A stretch of 64,000 bases of DNA from Escallonia rubra (GCA_033065855.1 JAVXUO010000708.1:334001-398000); one strand, 5' to 3'; positions 1 through 12,317 are shown, counted from the first letter of the stretch. The notes: generated by a model not told the origin, from the sequence alone. Numbers and translations: made by a program.

Positions 1-235
1 GATTCAACATTCTTCGATAGTCTAGGCATTTTGAAAGGATCAGCCAAGCTTTGCTGAGTTCCCAATTTGTGTTCCTCCAATCTTCTTCGATGTTAAGGCT
101 CTGAGAACCAACATTCTCTTAATGTCTTGTAATAGCAATTACGCAGGTTTGCAATACACAGTAGTAATTAGAGCCAATCTTCGTGTGAGCCTTTATGCTC
201 ATTAATTTACTGAGCACCGTAGTTCCTCAGCCCGG

Positions 236-405
236 CTTCTATATATGGATTCGGGACAGTTTATTTCCAGTTTGATGGGTCTAGTAGCTAAGTCCCTTAG
301 CTTAAGGATTTTCCTCCAGCTCCAAGAGCTTTTGCTTTCTGCTCTAGCCTCCCAAACTTTGTTCAACTGCAATGCATGAAAGGCAATCCAAGCAGCTCTG
401 TGCCC
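236..405 (-). pseudogene. LINE-type reverse transcriptase fragment
   Basis: Read on the minus strand, this stretch gives an open frame of about 56 codons containing AAWIAFHALQLNKVW followed by SSWSWRKILKLRDLA. The second motif is typical of the region after the polymerase domain in plant non-LTR retrotransposon ORF2 proteins, just before the zf-RVT zinc finger. Neighbouring frames on both sides are closed by stops, so only a scrap is left. The surrounding bases (1-1160) have a similar decayed look, but I could not place them. No function is expected. Confidence 0.5.
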
Positions 406-2625
406 ACATTATGCATAGAGTTCTTGACAAGAGAACTACCTTGCTGCAACCTAATCATGTCATGCACATCCATTCCTTCGCGTAGTTGTCACACATCAGA
501 TCGATAGACTTGATACAGGATTTCTCGGAGGGAAAGGGGCGAGGACACTTGACATTCCCAAAAAAATGTTCACCTTGTCAATCGAGACAGTCTGCTAGCA
601 CAAAGAAGTTAACAAGATGACTATGAAGCCGTGGGATTCGGGAAGCTAAGGCCGACAACATGTCTAGCTTGACTGATTTGGGTTGCATGTTTGATCATGG
701 GAACTGGTCTAAAAGAAACATTGAGAATGCGAGAGTTGCTGCAACGATAGAGGACGGAAGGTGGAACTTGAATGCTCTTGAAAAACATTCTCCTAGAAGG
801 AAACGGATGAAGTTGTCCGCTCCATCCCCCCGAACCTCGATCAATGGAGGGATCATCCTAGCTGGGTAAGTAACTACAGAGGCAAGTTCACTGTTGGCCC
901 GGTGCTTATAAAATGTACTATTCACCCTAACCAGTGTGACACAGAGACTGAAAGAACTACTGTAAAAGGTTGCCCCAAGGCCTTTGAGCTTTAGAGAAAG
1001 TCGATTCTCAAATATCCAAGAATTGTAGGTTGAGACTAGAAAGGTATTGCAATCAACCATGTGGTAGGCTGGAAAGCAATATGGAGATCACGGGACAGAA
1101 TAACTTGGGATTTCATAGGGAAATCGCCTTCAGCTTTTGCCATAGAAAGCAAGTGACATCCTAAAAAGGACTACTAATAAGTCAGGCACTGATGCGAAAA
1201 TCTGATGTAAGCTACCAATGGACCCATGCATTGAATCTTGATTTAGTTGGAACTTTTAATTCACACCCTGATAGATGGTATTTGCGATGGGTTTTAGACC
1301 GGTCAAACATGATTGAATCCAGATTAATTCAAGTTTGAAGTTTTTTTTAATAAAAAAGGTAAACTACAATTTCAATATGCTCAAAATTTGTTAAATCCAG
1401 AATTCTCGTGTTCTTGGGTTCTAATTATGTCAGTTTTGGAGAATAGGTTCGACCAAAATAATTATCAAAATATTGTCGCGTACTAATAGACATTAAACGC
1501 CTCATTTAAATTTTAATGCACTATTTGGTCACGTTGTCACACTTAAAGCTACTTTAATCTCTTTTTGTCCAAACTCTATCAATAATAAGATAGATTGATT
1601 TTGTGAACGGATTCGAACTTAATGTAAATTTTACTTTTCAGAATCAATTCCAAACGGCTTCTAACCCGTCATTGTTGTGTCAGAGCCAATTTACCCAAAA
1701 ACTGAAGCTATTGAAGTAGGCTTCATGGGCCGAGCATTGGATCGAAATGTCTCCAAGATGGGCTTTCACATGTCATGTTCGTTATAGGGTCTGTCCAATT
1801 TGTTCAAAATAGCCTTCATTGTCCAAAAGAGTCTTTATTGCCAACATGTTACACCAAAAAGGCTTTCAAGATGGGCTTTATAGCCGGAATGCTGGGTAGA
1901 ACTTTAAAGTTGTTACTTACCTTTTCTTCTGACTAAATTTGAGAGAGATTCTATTAAAACAATTTAGTAAACAAAGTACAACTAAAAAAAATCAAATGAT
2001 AAAACACCATCCCCTGAGGAGTGTTATACAAAAGTGTTACACAAGAAAAGAAAAGAAAAGAAAAAAACTTCAATATAACGGCGAGAGACATGATGGGGGC
2101 CAACCAGCGATAAGTTAAGAGGGTAATAAATCATTGACTCCTTATTGTCGAAAAATTTGTCCATCTTGTTAGACCTGAGACGTCTGTTATCTCAGGTTAT
2201 ACTTCTTATCGTTAGACTTAAGATTTTTGCATTATACAAACACTTATCCCATCCAAATATGTACCAGATAATTGGAAAATTAGCAATTTGATGAAATTGA
2301 TTGACCGTAAATTTATTCATGTCTAATGTTGATTAACTAAGGGTAGAGGTGGTGTATTCTTAAGAAGTTGTTATTTTTATACCATGATGATGAGCAATAT
2401 TGGCTAAAGAAATTGCTTTCTGCCTACACAACTATTTATGCATCCAATTAATTGTGGTCAAATTCTGGAAAGATCACAGAAGAGCTTAAGAAAAGAATTT
2501 TCATGGCACAAACAAGACAATGACGACGCGCCGGATTGGGATCAGGCGTGGATGTGATGCCCAAGTCAGTGCATGGGAGAGTAGAACTTAAGACATAAGT
2601 ATTGACGCTTAAAATGTATCTTACC
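406..2625. other. intergenic, no recognised gene
   Basis: Two overlapping open frames on opposite strands occur near 660-1060, but neither resembles a family I know and neither has convincing splice context. The rest is AT-rich DNA with short poly-A and poly-T runs. It probably includes more decayed retroelement sequence. Confidence 0.4.
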
Positions 2626-3059
2626 CTCGTACCTAGACCTGGAAAACGGTTCGACCCGCGCGGGTACGGGTAAAATCCGGTCGGATCCGGGTAAAACCGG
2701 ATCGGATAATTTATACCCGGATTTTTTCGGATGCGAATTTCTGGGAACCGGGGTATTACCCGCGGGTAAATCATTAATTTCTAATTACTTATTTTTTAAA
2801 ATAAACATAATCTAATTACCTACTAATTAGACATATTTTAATCTCCAAAAGTCAAATAATTCATTGTTTATCTACCAAAATTCATTTCACAAAAATAACA
2901 TCTTTCTGTTGAAGAAAAAACAATCTCAACATCCATCCATCTGGAAAAAAAAAACAATCTGAACAATCTGGGGAAAAAAAAATCTGCAGATCGAGAACAC
3001 ACGACAATCATCGTCCATCAATATCCACTGACTGAAAGTCTACCCAACAACCGCAAGGC

Positions 3060-3400
3060 GACGGAGTGACGGTCAACGACAGTGGCGACTGATCGGTGGT
3101 GACGGGGCCTCGATGGTGATGGATCGGTGTTGCGGGACCACCGTGGTGACCGATCGGTGGCCACGGGGTGACTGATTGGTGGCTACAGAGTACTAGTCAG
3201 CGACGGTGGCGACCGATCGGTGGTGACAGATCGGTGTTGTGGGGCCACGGTGGTGATCGATCGTTGGTGACAGATCGGTGTTGTGGGGCCACGGTGGTGA
3301 CCGATCGTTGGCGACGGGGCCACATGGGTGACCGATTGGTGGCGACGGGGAGACTGAGTGACCGATCGGTGGCGGCGAGATGCGGTAGATCTAATGGGTG
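3060..3400. repeat. degenerate GATCGGTGG minisatellite inside hAT element
   Basis: Words such as GACCGATCGGTGG, GGTGACAGATCGGTG and GGGGCCACGGTGGTGA recur at irregular spacing of roughly 30-60 bases. The G-rich array keeps accidental frames open on the plus strand (for example 3168-3401), which I do not regard as coding. Confidence 0.7.
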
Positions 3401-3571
3401 ACCGACGTGGCGTCGTGGGTGGAGTAGGGTGGTCGTGAGTTTGGCAGATCTGTGAGAGAGAGCGAGAGTTGAGAGAGGGGACCTGTGAGAGGGATCTGTG
3501 AGGGAGACTTTAGGGGAGGGGCGGCAGAAGCAAGTGAGTGGGGGAGAAAATGAGAGGTTTAAACCCTAGAA

Positions 3572-3578
<7 letters not shown>

Positions 3579-3617
<39 letters not shown>
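3579..3617. repeat. AT dinucleotide microsatellite
   Basis: An uninterrupted AT tract of about 39 bases inside the hAT element, between the minisatellite and the right subterminal repeats. Confidence 0.9.
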
Positions 3618-3618
<1 letters not shown>

Positions 3619-3999
3619 CTGGGTACCCGATAACCGACCCGAATTTACCCGAATTTTACGGGTCGGTTCGGGTACTGGTCCATTTTCAACGGGTCTCCTA
3701 ATTATGTACCCGTACTCGGGTTTTTTTGCACGGGTACGGGTAAACCCGCGGGTCCAGGCTAGTTTTTGCCAGGTCTACTCGTACCCGACGTGCGTATCTA
3801 TAGAAAGGAGAGACTACTTCTTCCTATTAGAAGACAATCACTTGATAATTATCCTGAGAATGGAGTTTTAGACTAGCAACGATGCTCATCACATTAAGGG
3901 TTAGCAGGTAGACTGGAGTAGATGTCTGATCTAAAATAGAAGTGGTCACAACCATAATGCACCCCCAGCATGACACGTGTTACGATAAGAGTGGCATGC

Positions 4000-4790
4000 G
4001 TATACTTTTGTATTTATTTTGGCTCCCATTTCATGTTGTTTTTAGGAAAAGAATGTGGAAGGTAACTAGTTTTTCCTTGGAAATGCAGGTTGGAGTTAAT
4101 GACCGGTTAATGTCACTATCAGTCTACCGAATTAATCAAGCATCAGGAATCATGCCCAAAAATAGGTCTATCTTATTGATCTTCTCAGGATTAGCTTCAA
4201 TGCCCCCATGAGAGACCATGAGACTAGAAACTTGTCGCAGGCAACTCCAAAGGTGCGTATTTGGCATTGAGGCTCTTGACCAACACGTAATAGACATAGA
4301 CCAACATGTTTCAATTTATTAAAGGCTTTAAGATATTATAAACCAGACGTTGATAGGTTGTTTTGGTATTTTTCAAGTCAAAGGGTGTGACTTTTTAACA
4401 AAAGAGACCCTGGCCAATTACGAATGCCATCTTTGGGACATCATCCTCGTCCAAACGGATTTGATTGCATCTAGAAAAGGCACCCATGAAGCGTAGAAGC
4501 TCATGACCAGAGGTGGCATCAATTAAAAAGTCGATGCCGGGAAAAAGGAAAACTATCCTTAGGGCAGGCTTTATTGAGATAACTAAAATCAATACAATGC
4601 GCCACTTAAGTTAGGTTTGGCAACCATCACAACATTGACTATAAAATTTGGATAGTCAGTCTACATACGAGATCTATGGCAATGAGCTTCCAATCCTTCC
4701 TTGATGATAGTTTGACGCTCTATTGCAAAAGAGCGCTTCTTCTGCTTGACCGGCTTGTGCTTTGATTTAACGCAAAGTCGGTGAAGGATG
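4000..4790 (-). pseudogene. Ty3/gypsy reverse transcriptase relic
   Basis: On the minus strand, successive frames give KRSFAIERQTIIKEG, FIVNVVMVAKPNLSG, YLNKACPKDSFPFP, IDATSGHELLRFMGAFSRCN and FDLKNTKTTYQRLV. These are the recognisable blocks of a gypsy reverse transcriptase in correct order. The catalytic YxDD block appears to be represented by YVYYVLVKS, so the aspartates are gone. Downstream SHGGIEANPEKI matches the usual segment after the polymerase. Several frameshifts and stops show that it is dead. Confidence 0.8.
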
Positions 4791-5019
4791 AGTGATGGGT
4801 CAATGCTTGTCATGTCTTTTATGCTCCAAGCAAATAAGTCGACATTGGAAAAGACGAAGGAGATCGCTCATCGCACATGGGTTATTCCAAGGGGGAGCCA
4901 ATTTGCAAGCAGCGCTTCGGATTTTTATCCACCATTGGCATATAGATTAGTTCTTATGCTAGTTCGGCACGCTGGAGCTTCTTTTTACCTCTAGCAAAGA
5001 CTCTGCCCTTACAAGAGGT

Positions 5020-5470
5020 TACGTAACATTTCTAGGCTATGGCTTAATCACCGTAAACCACAACGGTCCCTGCAAGAGTGGTGAACTTCACTGCCAGATG
5101 GAGTAGAAGCAATGGCTTGCGAATTGTTAAGTCATGTTCTTCCCATAATAGCATTGTAGGAGGACTTAACCTTGACGATAAAAAAGTATGGGTCAATCGT
5201 CTAAGTGGCTTGGCATGGAGCCGATCCTACAATTATTGTGAGAGAGATGATCCCGTCAATCGAAACCGGATGACTAAGGTAGAGGAGGCCTTTACACCGA
5301 AAAAAAGTTGCTGCTTTCACTTGAAATTCCCATTTGGGAAAATGCTTCATCAAAGATGATATTTGCAAAGTTACCCGTATCCACTAGATAGTGTTTGATG
5401 TTGTACATGACAATCTATAAAGTGACGACATGACAAGGGCATCGTCATGTGGAAATTGCATGCCATATAG
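5020..5470 (-). pseudogene. retroviral-type aspartic protease relic (Ty3/gypsy)
   Basis: The minus strand contains LVDTGNFANIIFDEAFSQMG around 5320-5390, with the catalytic D-T-G triad intact. Further on come frames resembling a protease tail (VKSSYNAIMGR). Stops and a frame change occur between blocks. It sits between the gag end and the reverse transcriptase, as expected. Confidence 0.7.
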
Positions 5471-5689
5471 AGATATGAGTCGATGAAACTAAAGGAGACC
5501 TTAGGTCATTTAGCAGTGCCTTAAGTGATGTTGCCCTAGCGCGCTTAAGCTTTTTTAGTATTGTTGGATGGTCCAACAAAGTTAAGGCCACCTCAGATTG
5601 ATATCGTGTTGATGACCACAAGGTTCTTGGGAGGACCTTCATTTTACTTCCTAGAAGTTTTAGTCCTGTCGTTTCAGTGCTGGTCACCA

Positions 5690-5835
5690 CCTTTGATGAA
5701 GTTCTTCAAATAGCGTCTCTCTATGAGGCTTTGGATCTCTTTCTTAAGGACTTTGCAATCTTTTGTCAAGTGACCATGATTCTTGTGCAAGTCCAATACG
5801 AAGGGGCGGGGATGAAGGGGGCCCCAGACTAGCAC
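5690..5835 (-). pseudogene. gag C-terminal region relic (Ty3/gypsy)
   Basis: The minus-strand frame gives HKNHGHLTKDCKVLKKEIQ and SLIERRYLKNFI, matching the conserved gag tail of plant gypsy elements with its HxxHGHxTxxC zinc-binding segment. The first cysteine of the usual motif is not present. The hAT insertion begins immediately to the right, and gag-like sequence (AEAYRKQN) continues after 6711. Confidence 0.7.
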
Positions 5836-5843
5836 ATGAAGAT

Positions 5844-6710
5844 TAGGAATGGAAATGGGGCGGGTCGGATGCGGATCTTATAAAATCCGTACCTGCCCCG
5901 GCACCTCAATAAATGAATTCGGCTTCGCCCCGCTGTACGTCAGGTCAAGCAAAGGGAATACCATCCCCGCTCTAACTGACCATAAAAAATCCGATCCAGC
6001 TCCGATTCGCCTCGAAATAACCTATTTTTTTTCCTGAAATAATGACCACTGAGCCAGAAGCCACCGGCGTCCACCACACCGCCTTCAATCACTATAGAAC
6101 ATCAACATACTCAACCAGATCCAAGAAAACCTAGATCTAATACTCCATACAATAAACCCACAACTTAAGAATTTCACGATCTTTGAATATGGAAGCCTTT
6201 TTTTAGATTTGTTTTCAAGGTTGTCGTAACTTCTTGGAAAACATCATTTTTCGGGATCGATCAGCGGCCTTGGACAATATCTCTGTCCCGGCATCATGAA
6301 TGATGGACGGGTGAATCGGTGAAGAGATCCGTGGAGTAGGTGGTCCATGGAAGAGTTGATTGTCTAGCGGCGATGCGAAGATAAGGTGCAGTGGGTGAGT
6401 GGGCGATGGCAGAGAACATAGTAGAAGAAGAGAGAGAAATGGTGGGTGGCGTTTTGGTGAACTAATACATAAGACCAAAATAAACGGCTAGGATTGCATC
6501 TTAGAATTAGATTTAGGGTTTAGTTAAAACAAATATTATAGGCAGGAGGGACGGATATCGGGGCAATTATACTGGATACCAAACCCGACCGGGTTTAACA
6601 TTTAAATACCATATATGCCACATAACCCGGTCAAAGTAAAAAAAAATCTGCTCTTATTAGATCAAGGCAGGGCAGATATCCGCCAAGTGCGGGTCAAATT
6701 GACATCCCTA
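5844..6710. mobile_element. non-autonomous hAT element inserted in gypsy gag (867 bp)
   Basis: Left end TAGGAATGGAAAT and right end, read inward, TAGGGATGTCAAT form imperfect terminal inverted repeats. Identical 8-bp direct repeats ATGAAGAT flank it at 5836-5843 and 6711-6718. Removing the element joins gag-like frames of the surrounding gypsy relic, so this insertion is younger than that element. GCGGGTC and GGGCAGAT-type motifs lie near both ends. Internal open frames are short and not transposase-like. Confidence 0.87.
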
Positions 6711-6830
6711 ATGAAGATGGAATAGGGTATGACGATAGCGAGAAATTTGGCAGTCGTGGCGTCTGGCTCCAAGGCGCAGCCTAGTTTTGTTTCCGATATG
6801 CCTCAGCCATTTTTTCTGATGTTTTGATGA

Positions 6831-8918
6831 CGTGCATCGAAAAATAAATTTCGACCGTAAACACATATGCGCATGCAAAATGGGCCAAGCAACAGCTATT
6901 TAGAGCCAAACGCCATAAAAAGCAAGCTTGTTGCTTTCACCAAATGGTTTTGGGAGTTTTTTTTTTTTTTTGGAATTTAAAAGTGTAAACACGGCAACAT
7001 CACTTTACACTAGAATTGCATGTGAGAAGTAGTTAAGTTACGATCTAAGGTAGTTATACGTGCATGAGCCACCACCACTTGTACAAAAATAGTAACTCAT
7101 AGTACAAACTACTGGTGTTAATTTTAATTTCCTACATACAAAAGGCATTCGTTTATTCAAAGTGTCTCAATCAAACAACCATAAAGCTTCTTTTTCAAGT
7201 GATGATGATCACAGAATGATAGTGAAAGTAAAGCTTTGGAACCCTTTTCTTTCCCTTCATCCTTTCCCCAAATGATTTGGTCCCTTGCCATAGCCCCAAC
7301 TTTTGCTTGTCTCCGTAGAAAAGATTAGCATATTCAATTCATGTGAATGGATGCTTGAGTGACCTACAAGAGCATGGAAATCTAGTTTTTTTTTCGAAAC
7401 CTTAGGAACACGCGGCATACGCTAATAACTACCACGTTACATTATAAGTTCATAATAGTTGCAAGCGATGCAGAGTTAAAATTCAAGTTTCCACGGGATG
7501 TAAATGTTACTCTTAATTAATTTGGTCACTGTCTTGAGAAGCTTACTATCATTTTGTTGTCGGATATACACGAAGGGTCTCTTCTTAGGAAAGTTAGATC
7601 ATCTGTTATTGTAACGTAAATCAGTTATTTGGCATAAAGAGAAAGTACAAATAAAGAGAAATAAAGTCGTGCGAGCATATTCTTTCCTAACCTCGCTCTA
7701 ACTGGGAAAGTGGTCAAAAGTAATATACATACGTCACCATGAAGGCTTGCTAATTCGGCGAACCATGGTCTGTGTGATAAGGGTTAACCTTCTCCTCCCT
7801 TGACTACCGATACCTCAGGTCTCTTGATACAACACAAAGCAGCTTTTTCACTTAAAAACCTTGCTTCATCAAACCGAAAAGAAAAACAAAAAGAGAAAGA
7901 GGAAAGCTACATTATTACGAAAGATAGACATAAAAATTATAAAAGAAAACTTCAAAAAGAAGATGATTTATGCAATTGCAAAGGGTCCACGAGTTACCAT
8001 ATATGGCTTAAGCTAGGCCATTGCCAAGAGGTTTCCAAGATCATGATAACTCTCCCAATTTGCCCCCAGTTGGTTTAGTGGGATTTATCTTGTCACATAA
8101 TTGCATCACTTAGCTTCAAACAAGGGCTATTAGCCTTTTCAATCCAGCCCTTTCTTGCTAAGATGGAGACTTCCAAAGATTCCATGGCCCCTCCAATCTC
8201 ATCCATGCACCCAAATCCACTTGCTTTAGGTCAAAAGTTGCAATTAGAGTGCCTTGAGAAGTATAACCTTCCATGTCTAATCACCATCCATGGCGATAAC
8301 ACTGATTAAAGCTCCATGTTCCCCAAACTTTTTTTGATGTCAAACTGATGCAGAACCCCAATTAGCATCTTCAGCTACAGAGATTTTGGTCCACTTGTTC
8401 CCTTAACGTTGGGTTTCCCCATTTTCCCTTGTTCTTTAGTTAGCATTCTACACGCCGACATGTATCATACTTGAGAGGGATATCACATGAAAGTTCTTGG
8501 TCTAATGTAAGATATTAGTGTTCCTTGACGAGAATGGTTGCTGCCTCAGACATATTGTAGAAAGCAAGAAAAGAAGAAAAGGAGAACACCGAATGATGTT
8601 TGTACATGCCGACATGTTTTTTGGAAGAGTTTTCCTAAGTTATATGATCATTTAGCTTTATATAATATGGTTTAGTTAGATGTGTAATCTTGTAATCACC
8701 ATATGAACTTAGATATGATAATGGCCGGCTAAGGCCTTTTGCCCAAACATTCTTGGTCTTTGCAAAACAATGTGCATCCCAACGAGACCGACGGTGTAAC
8801 CACATAAAGCTGACGTTGCTAGCATTCAGACTAGCCTAAGTTATCAAAAACTGATGTGTCACAACTTTAACTTATAACGTAAAAACAACTTACTGATCAG
8901 ATTATTATTTAACTCTAA

Positions 8919-8954
<36 letters not shown>

Positions 8955-10639
8955 TATAAACTGTGATAAATGCGTCAAAGAGCGATAACTTAAACCTTCT
9001 TGAATTCTCGCGAAACATATTTGTTACTAAAGGTTACGATATCGTGGGAAAGCATCAATAATGTCATGTGTATAACGTTAACATCCTTTGCGCAAAAGTT
9101 TATTTTTGTAAGTCATCTCGATCTACTCTGACGTGTACAAATTTCTACTTCAATTAATAGAACTTGAAAAATGAAATAATCATGTGTTCACAGGGTGGTG
9201 GATTGCAGTCTTATTAAGCGTCAAAGTTGTTGAGCATTATTGTTATACATGTACAGATCTCAGTACTGTTCAAGCACATACAATGTTATGTCAACATAGA
9301 CCAAACTAAACTTATAGTCATACTTTACTGCAAAAGATGTGCACATTCCTTTTTATCAAAATTGTGTTGCTTCACCAACTCCCTCACCGACTTTAATTTT
9401 TATTTCCAAATATAAAACAACTCTGTTTTTTTTTTCTTCTGGTAACTTATTTATGGTGTGTCAAATTCAGGTTTTTAGGCTGTGATGTTTTAATAAAAAA
9501 GGGTTTTTTTTTTCGTGCAGAATGGTTAGTTTTTAGTTTTATGCGAGATAATTGGAGTAATTAAGGCCGATTTCTATCAATGTGATAAACATCGAATCGA
9601 CATCTGTTTTTTCATGTCCAAACTCTGTTTAAATGACAAAATTATGTTGCTAGTGCAATGTGGTGCGCTTATAACTAAAACGTGAGTTTAATATAAGCTT
9701 CAATATACCTCATTGGGTGTTCCCTATTCATTTCTTATTAGTATCAGGAAATGGATAGGAGATAATATTAGTTTGTTTGAATATGAAAGATTTTAAAATT
9801 TCACAAAGTTTAGAATTCCTTCAAATTTAAAATTCTTGCATTTAAAAATCTCGGAATTTGGTAAATTTAACGTTTGGCAACTTTTGCGATGGCATTGTAT
9901 AACGATAATTAGTTATGAAAGACAAATTATAAATGATGAATCGCGGAAACAAAAGATGGAAAATAGATGGTTGAAATTAAAGAGAAAGAAAGAGTGTGTG
10001 ATGAACGATTGAAAAAGTAGAGAATGTGGCAGAAAGAGCATGTAGATTTGACACACAAAAAAAAAAACTAATTTTGAATAATTATTTCAACAGAGAATTT
10101 TGGCCTCCCAAATTTCTCTTTCAAATCTATTTTCGATTTTCACAAATTCTCTTCAGTAGTTTCGAAAGTAGTGAATTTTATTCAAGACACTTTCAAATAC
10201 GTGCATAAAGTAAAATTTTCAGTTAAAATACCTCATCCCAACACATTAGTAATCAATTCGGTTAATACTGCAATCGGTGACTATATACGAAAAGGAAAAT
10301 GCTATAATCATCATCTTGCATGCTTTTCCGTTCAATTTTTATAGTTGGTAATGCACTTTCTCATCTTTTTCTTATTAATTTAGAACTTTGCGACTCATCC
10401 TTAGTAATTTCTCATCTTGACGGTGGACTTCAATATGCTGATCTTAGCAGCAACAACAACAACAACAACAACAAACAATATGCTGATCTTTCGATTTAAG
10501 AGAAGAAATTTTCTATCATTTTCTACCTCCCATGCAGAAAATTTGTTTGATCACCGTAGTCACTATTACAAAACGTGTTCAAAAGATTCTTTCCATTAGC
10601 CACGTTCATACTAGTTAACAATTTTTTGTTTGTAGGAGG
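6831..10639. other. intergenic, no recognised gene
   Basis: AT-rich sequence with isolated short open frames (for example 7800-8078) that show no conserved motif. A TA microsatellite lies at about 8921-8951. I saw no splice-consistent coding exons and no clear transposon ends. Confidence 0.45.
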
Positions 10640-11400
10640 CAGGTTGTTGATAAAATAAAAAAATAGCTACAGCTCTTCATATTTAGATAATTAGTGATCG
10701 CTAAATACGATCATTTACAAATTTGTTAACGTTTTCACCCACGATTCTTGTTAGGCCTTTATAGTATCACTAAATATATGCTATTAAAAAATACACGGCG
10801 ATCATAAATTATCGCTATATGAGAGGTTGCAATCATCTTCCTGCAATATGAGCCGGCTGGAGCACTAACAAAATGACACAAAAACACCTTTGGCTCAATA
10901 AGAATCCTAAAAAAATAATCAGCTACATGCAAATTTGTTCCACAAGTTAAAAAGCTTCTCCTTGTTATTATGTCACTATAACCATATGGTTTAAAATTCA
11001 CATCCAGTTATGCTTTTCATATATTATTTGAGCTAAAAACTGTAATGGAGTCCAAATTTATACTTTTAGTGACAAACGAAGGTATGAACAACCGTACGAG
11101 CCTTTGTATAAATTCTCTATACTATAATCTAGAAATTAGGCAAACTACAGAGCTACGAAAAATAACCTATTAACAAAAACTAGATGACCTCCATCTTGTG
11201 ATTCTATATAAAGATTTTAGCGACAAATGCCATATACTATGGCATAAACTTGATAACTAAAACATTTTCTTTAGGGACCGCCTTTTTCACACTTTATTAT
11301 GCCCTTATAGATCTTCATTTGTCGCTAAAAAGTGATTAAAGACTAATCACTAGAGTTTTTAGCGACAAATTAAAATGTGAACAATCATATGGATAGACAT
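10640..11400. repeat. possible CACTA-type relic with TAGCGACAAA motifs
   Basis: The words TTTAGCGACAAA, GTCGCTAAA and near variants occur repeatedly in both orientations, a pattern common in non-autonomous CACTA elements. A CACTAC sequence appears at about 11421, but its orientation does not match a right end. No paired termini or 3-bp duplication could be fixed. A related motif set occurs near 39260-39520 and 41100-41400. Confidence 0.3.
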
Positions 11401-11458
11401 TTCTTTCTTCTAATATTTACACTACTGGATATACGGCAAAATTAAGCTTAGTTATAAT

Positions 11459-11700
11459 ATATTTCCTCCGTCGTAAAAAAAAAATGATCATATTTCTTCT
11501 TTGGACTATTCATATAAAATTGATCACTTTTCAAATTAAGAAATATTATTTTTTCATCTTTACCTTTTTTTATACTTATTTTATTATATTTTCTCTGTTC
11601 ATATTTAATCCCCCACCAACTCACTTTCTTATTCGGATCTACTTTCTTCCTCTCATCTATTTTTCTCTATCTTTGAGTATAATAAATAAAAAAAACTCAT
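11459..11700 (+). mobile_element. truncated Stowaway-like MITE
   Basis: The left end TTCCTCCGTCGTAAAA resembles the Stowaway consensus CTCCCTCCGT. The following TTTTCAAATTAAGAAATA block aligns with the full copy at 13643-14001. The right terminal repeat is missing, so this copy is truncated or strongly diverged. Confidence 0.55.
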
Positions 11701-11790
11701 AAAATATTTCTCATATTCTGAGTAAGCTGTTGAACTTGGTGTCCAACTCAAAAGCATGCTCAAGAGTTGGAGAAGTCCACCAGATATAAG

Positions 11791-11900
11791 AACCAATCAC
11801 ATGTATTATCGATGTATTAAAACTCCAGATAGAAGAACCAATCACATGTATTATCGATGTATTAAAACTCCAGATAGAAGAACCAATCACATGTATAAAA
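11791..11900. repeat. 45-bp tandem repeat, two exact units plus a partial third
   Basis: A 45-base unit beginning AACCAATCACATGTATTATC and ending in AGATAGAAG is repeated without change at 11791-11835 and 11836-11880. A third copy starts at 11881 and diverges after ACATGTATAAAA. Pieces of the unit (ATTATCGATGTACGACTTGA) recur to about 11950. Confidence 0.9.
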
Positions 11901-12317
11901 ACTCCATGTATTATCGATGTACGACTTGAACATTATCGATGTACGACTTGACATAAGCGTTCAAGTCGAACACGATCACATATTTATTCTGAGGCTGAGA
12001 GAATACGGAATCAACTTTGTATATTGAAGAAACAATAAAGTAATCTCCGAACACATGCACACACGTATGGCGTAGTATCCTCGGCAAACGGGGAGAAAGA
12101 GAGAGGAACAGAATTGACCTAGGGTGGACCTGAGGATGTATACATTTTTGTCTGGAAAATGATGAGTGATAATAGCCCCCCCAGATGGACTTTGGTGGCA
12201 CAGCTTTGATAATGTCATTGCGATACAGCTTGTCGTCAACTTTACTAGTAGTACCACACAACACATACAACAAAATAGACGGCTCAATTTCGTAGCATTG
12301 TTTTTTTTTTTTTTTAA

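Larger units (their letters stand above)
2634..3777. mobile_element. non-autonomous hAT-superfamily element (1144 bp)
   Basis: The left end reads TAGACCTGGAAAAC and the right end, read inward, TAGACCTGGCAAAAAC. These are imperfect terminal inverted repeats of the hAT type. The element is flanked by identical 8-bp copies of CTCGTACC at 2626-2633 and 3778-3785, the target duplication length made by hAT transposases. Both subterminal zones are packed with CGGGTA/TACCCG motifs in both orientations, as expected for transposase binding sites. There is no transposase open frame. The interior holds a degenerate minisatellite and an AT dinucleotide tract. The perfect duplication suggests a fairly recent insertion. 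Confidence 0.88.
4000..6830 (-). mobile_element. decayed Ty3/gypsy retrotransposon, interrupted by a hAT insertion
   Basis: Translating the minus strand from right to left gives the gag end, protease and reverse transcriptase in the order of a Ty3/gypsy element. The frame shifts repeatedly and is broken by stops. The gag part is split by the hAT element at 5844-6710, and gag-like sequence resumes at 6711. No LTRs or primer binding site were found, so both outer limits are approximate. The type of gag and RT motifs fits the Tat/Athila side of the superfamily, but that assignment is only an impression. Confidence 0.75.

Noticed and set aside
11421..11440. CACTACTGGATATACGG as the end of a CACTA transposon.
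   Set aside because: It would be a left end, while the repeated AGCGACAAA motifs lie on the wrong side, and no partner end or 3-bp duplication was found.
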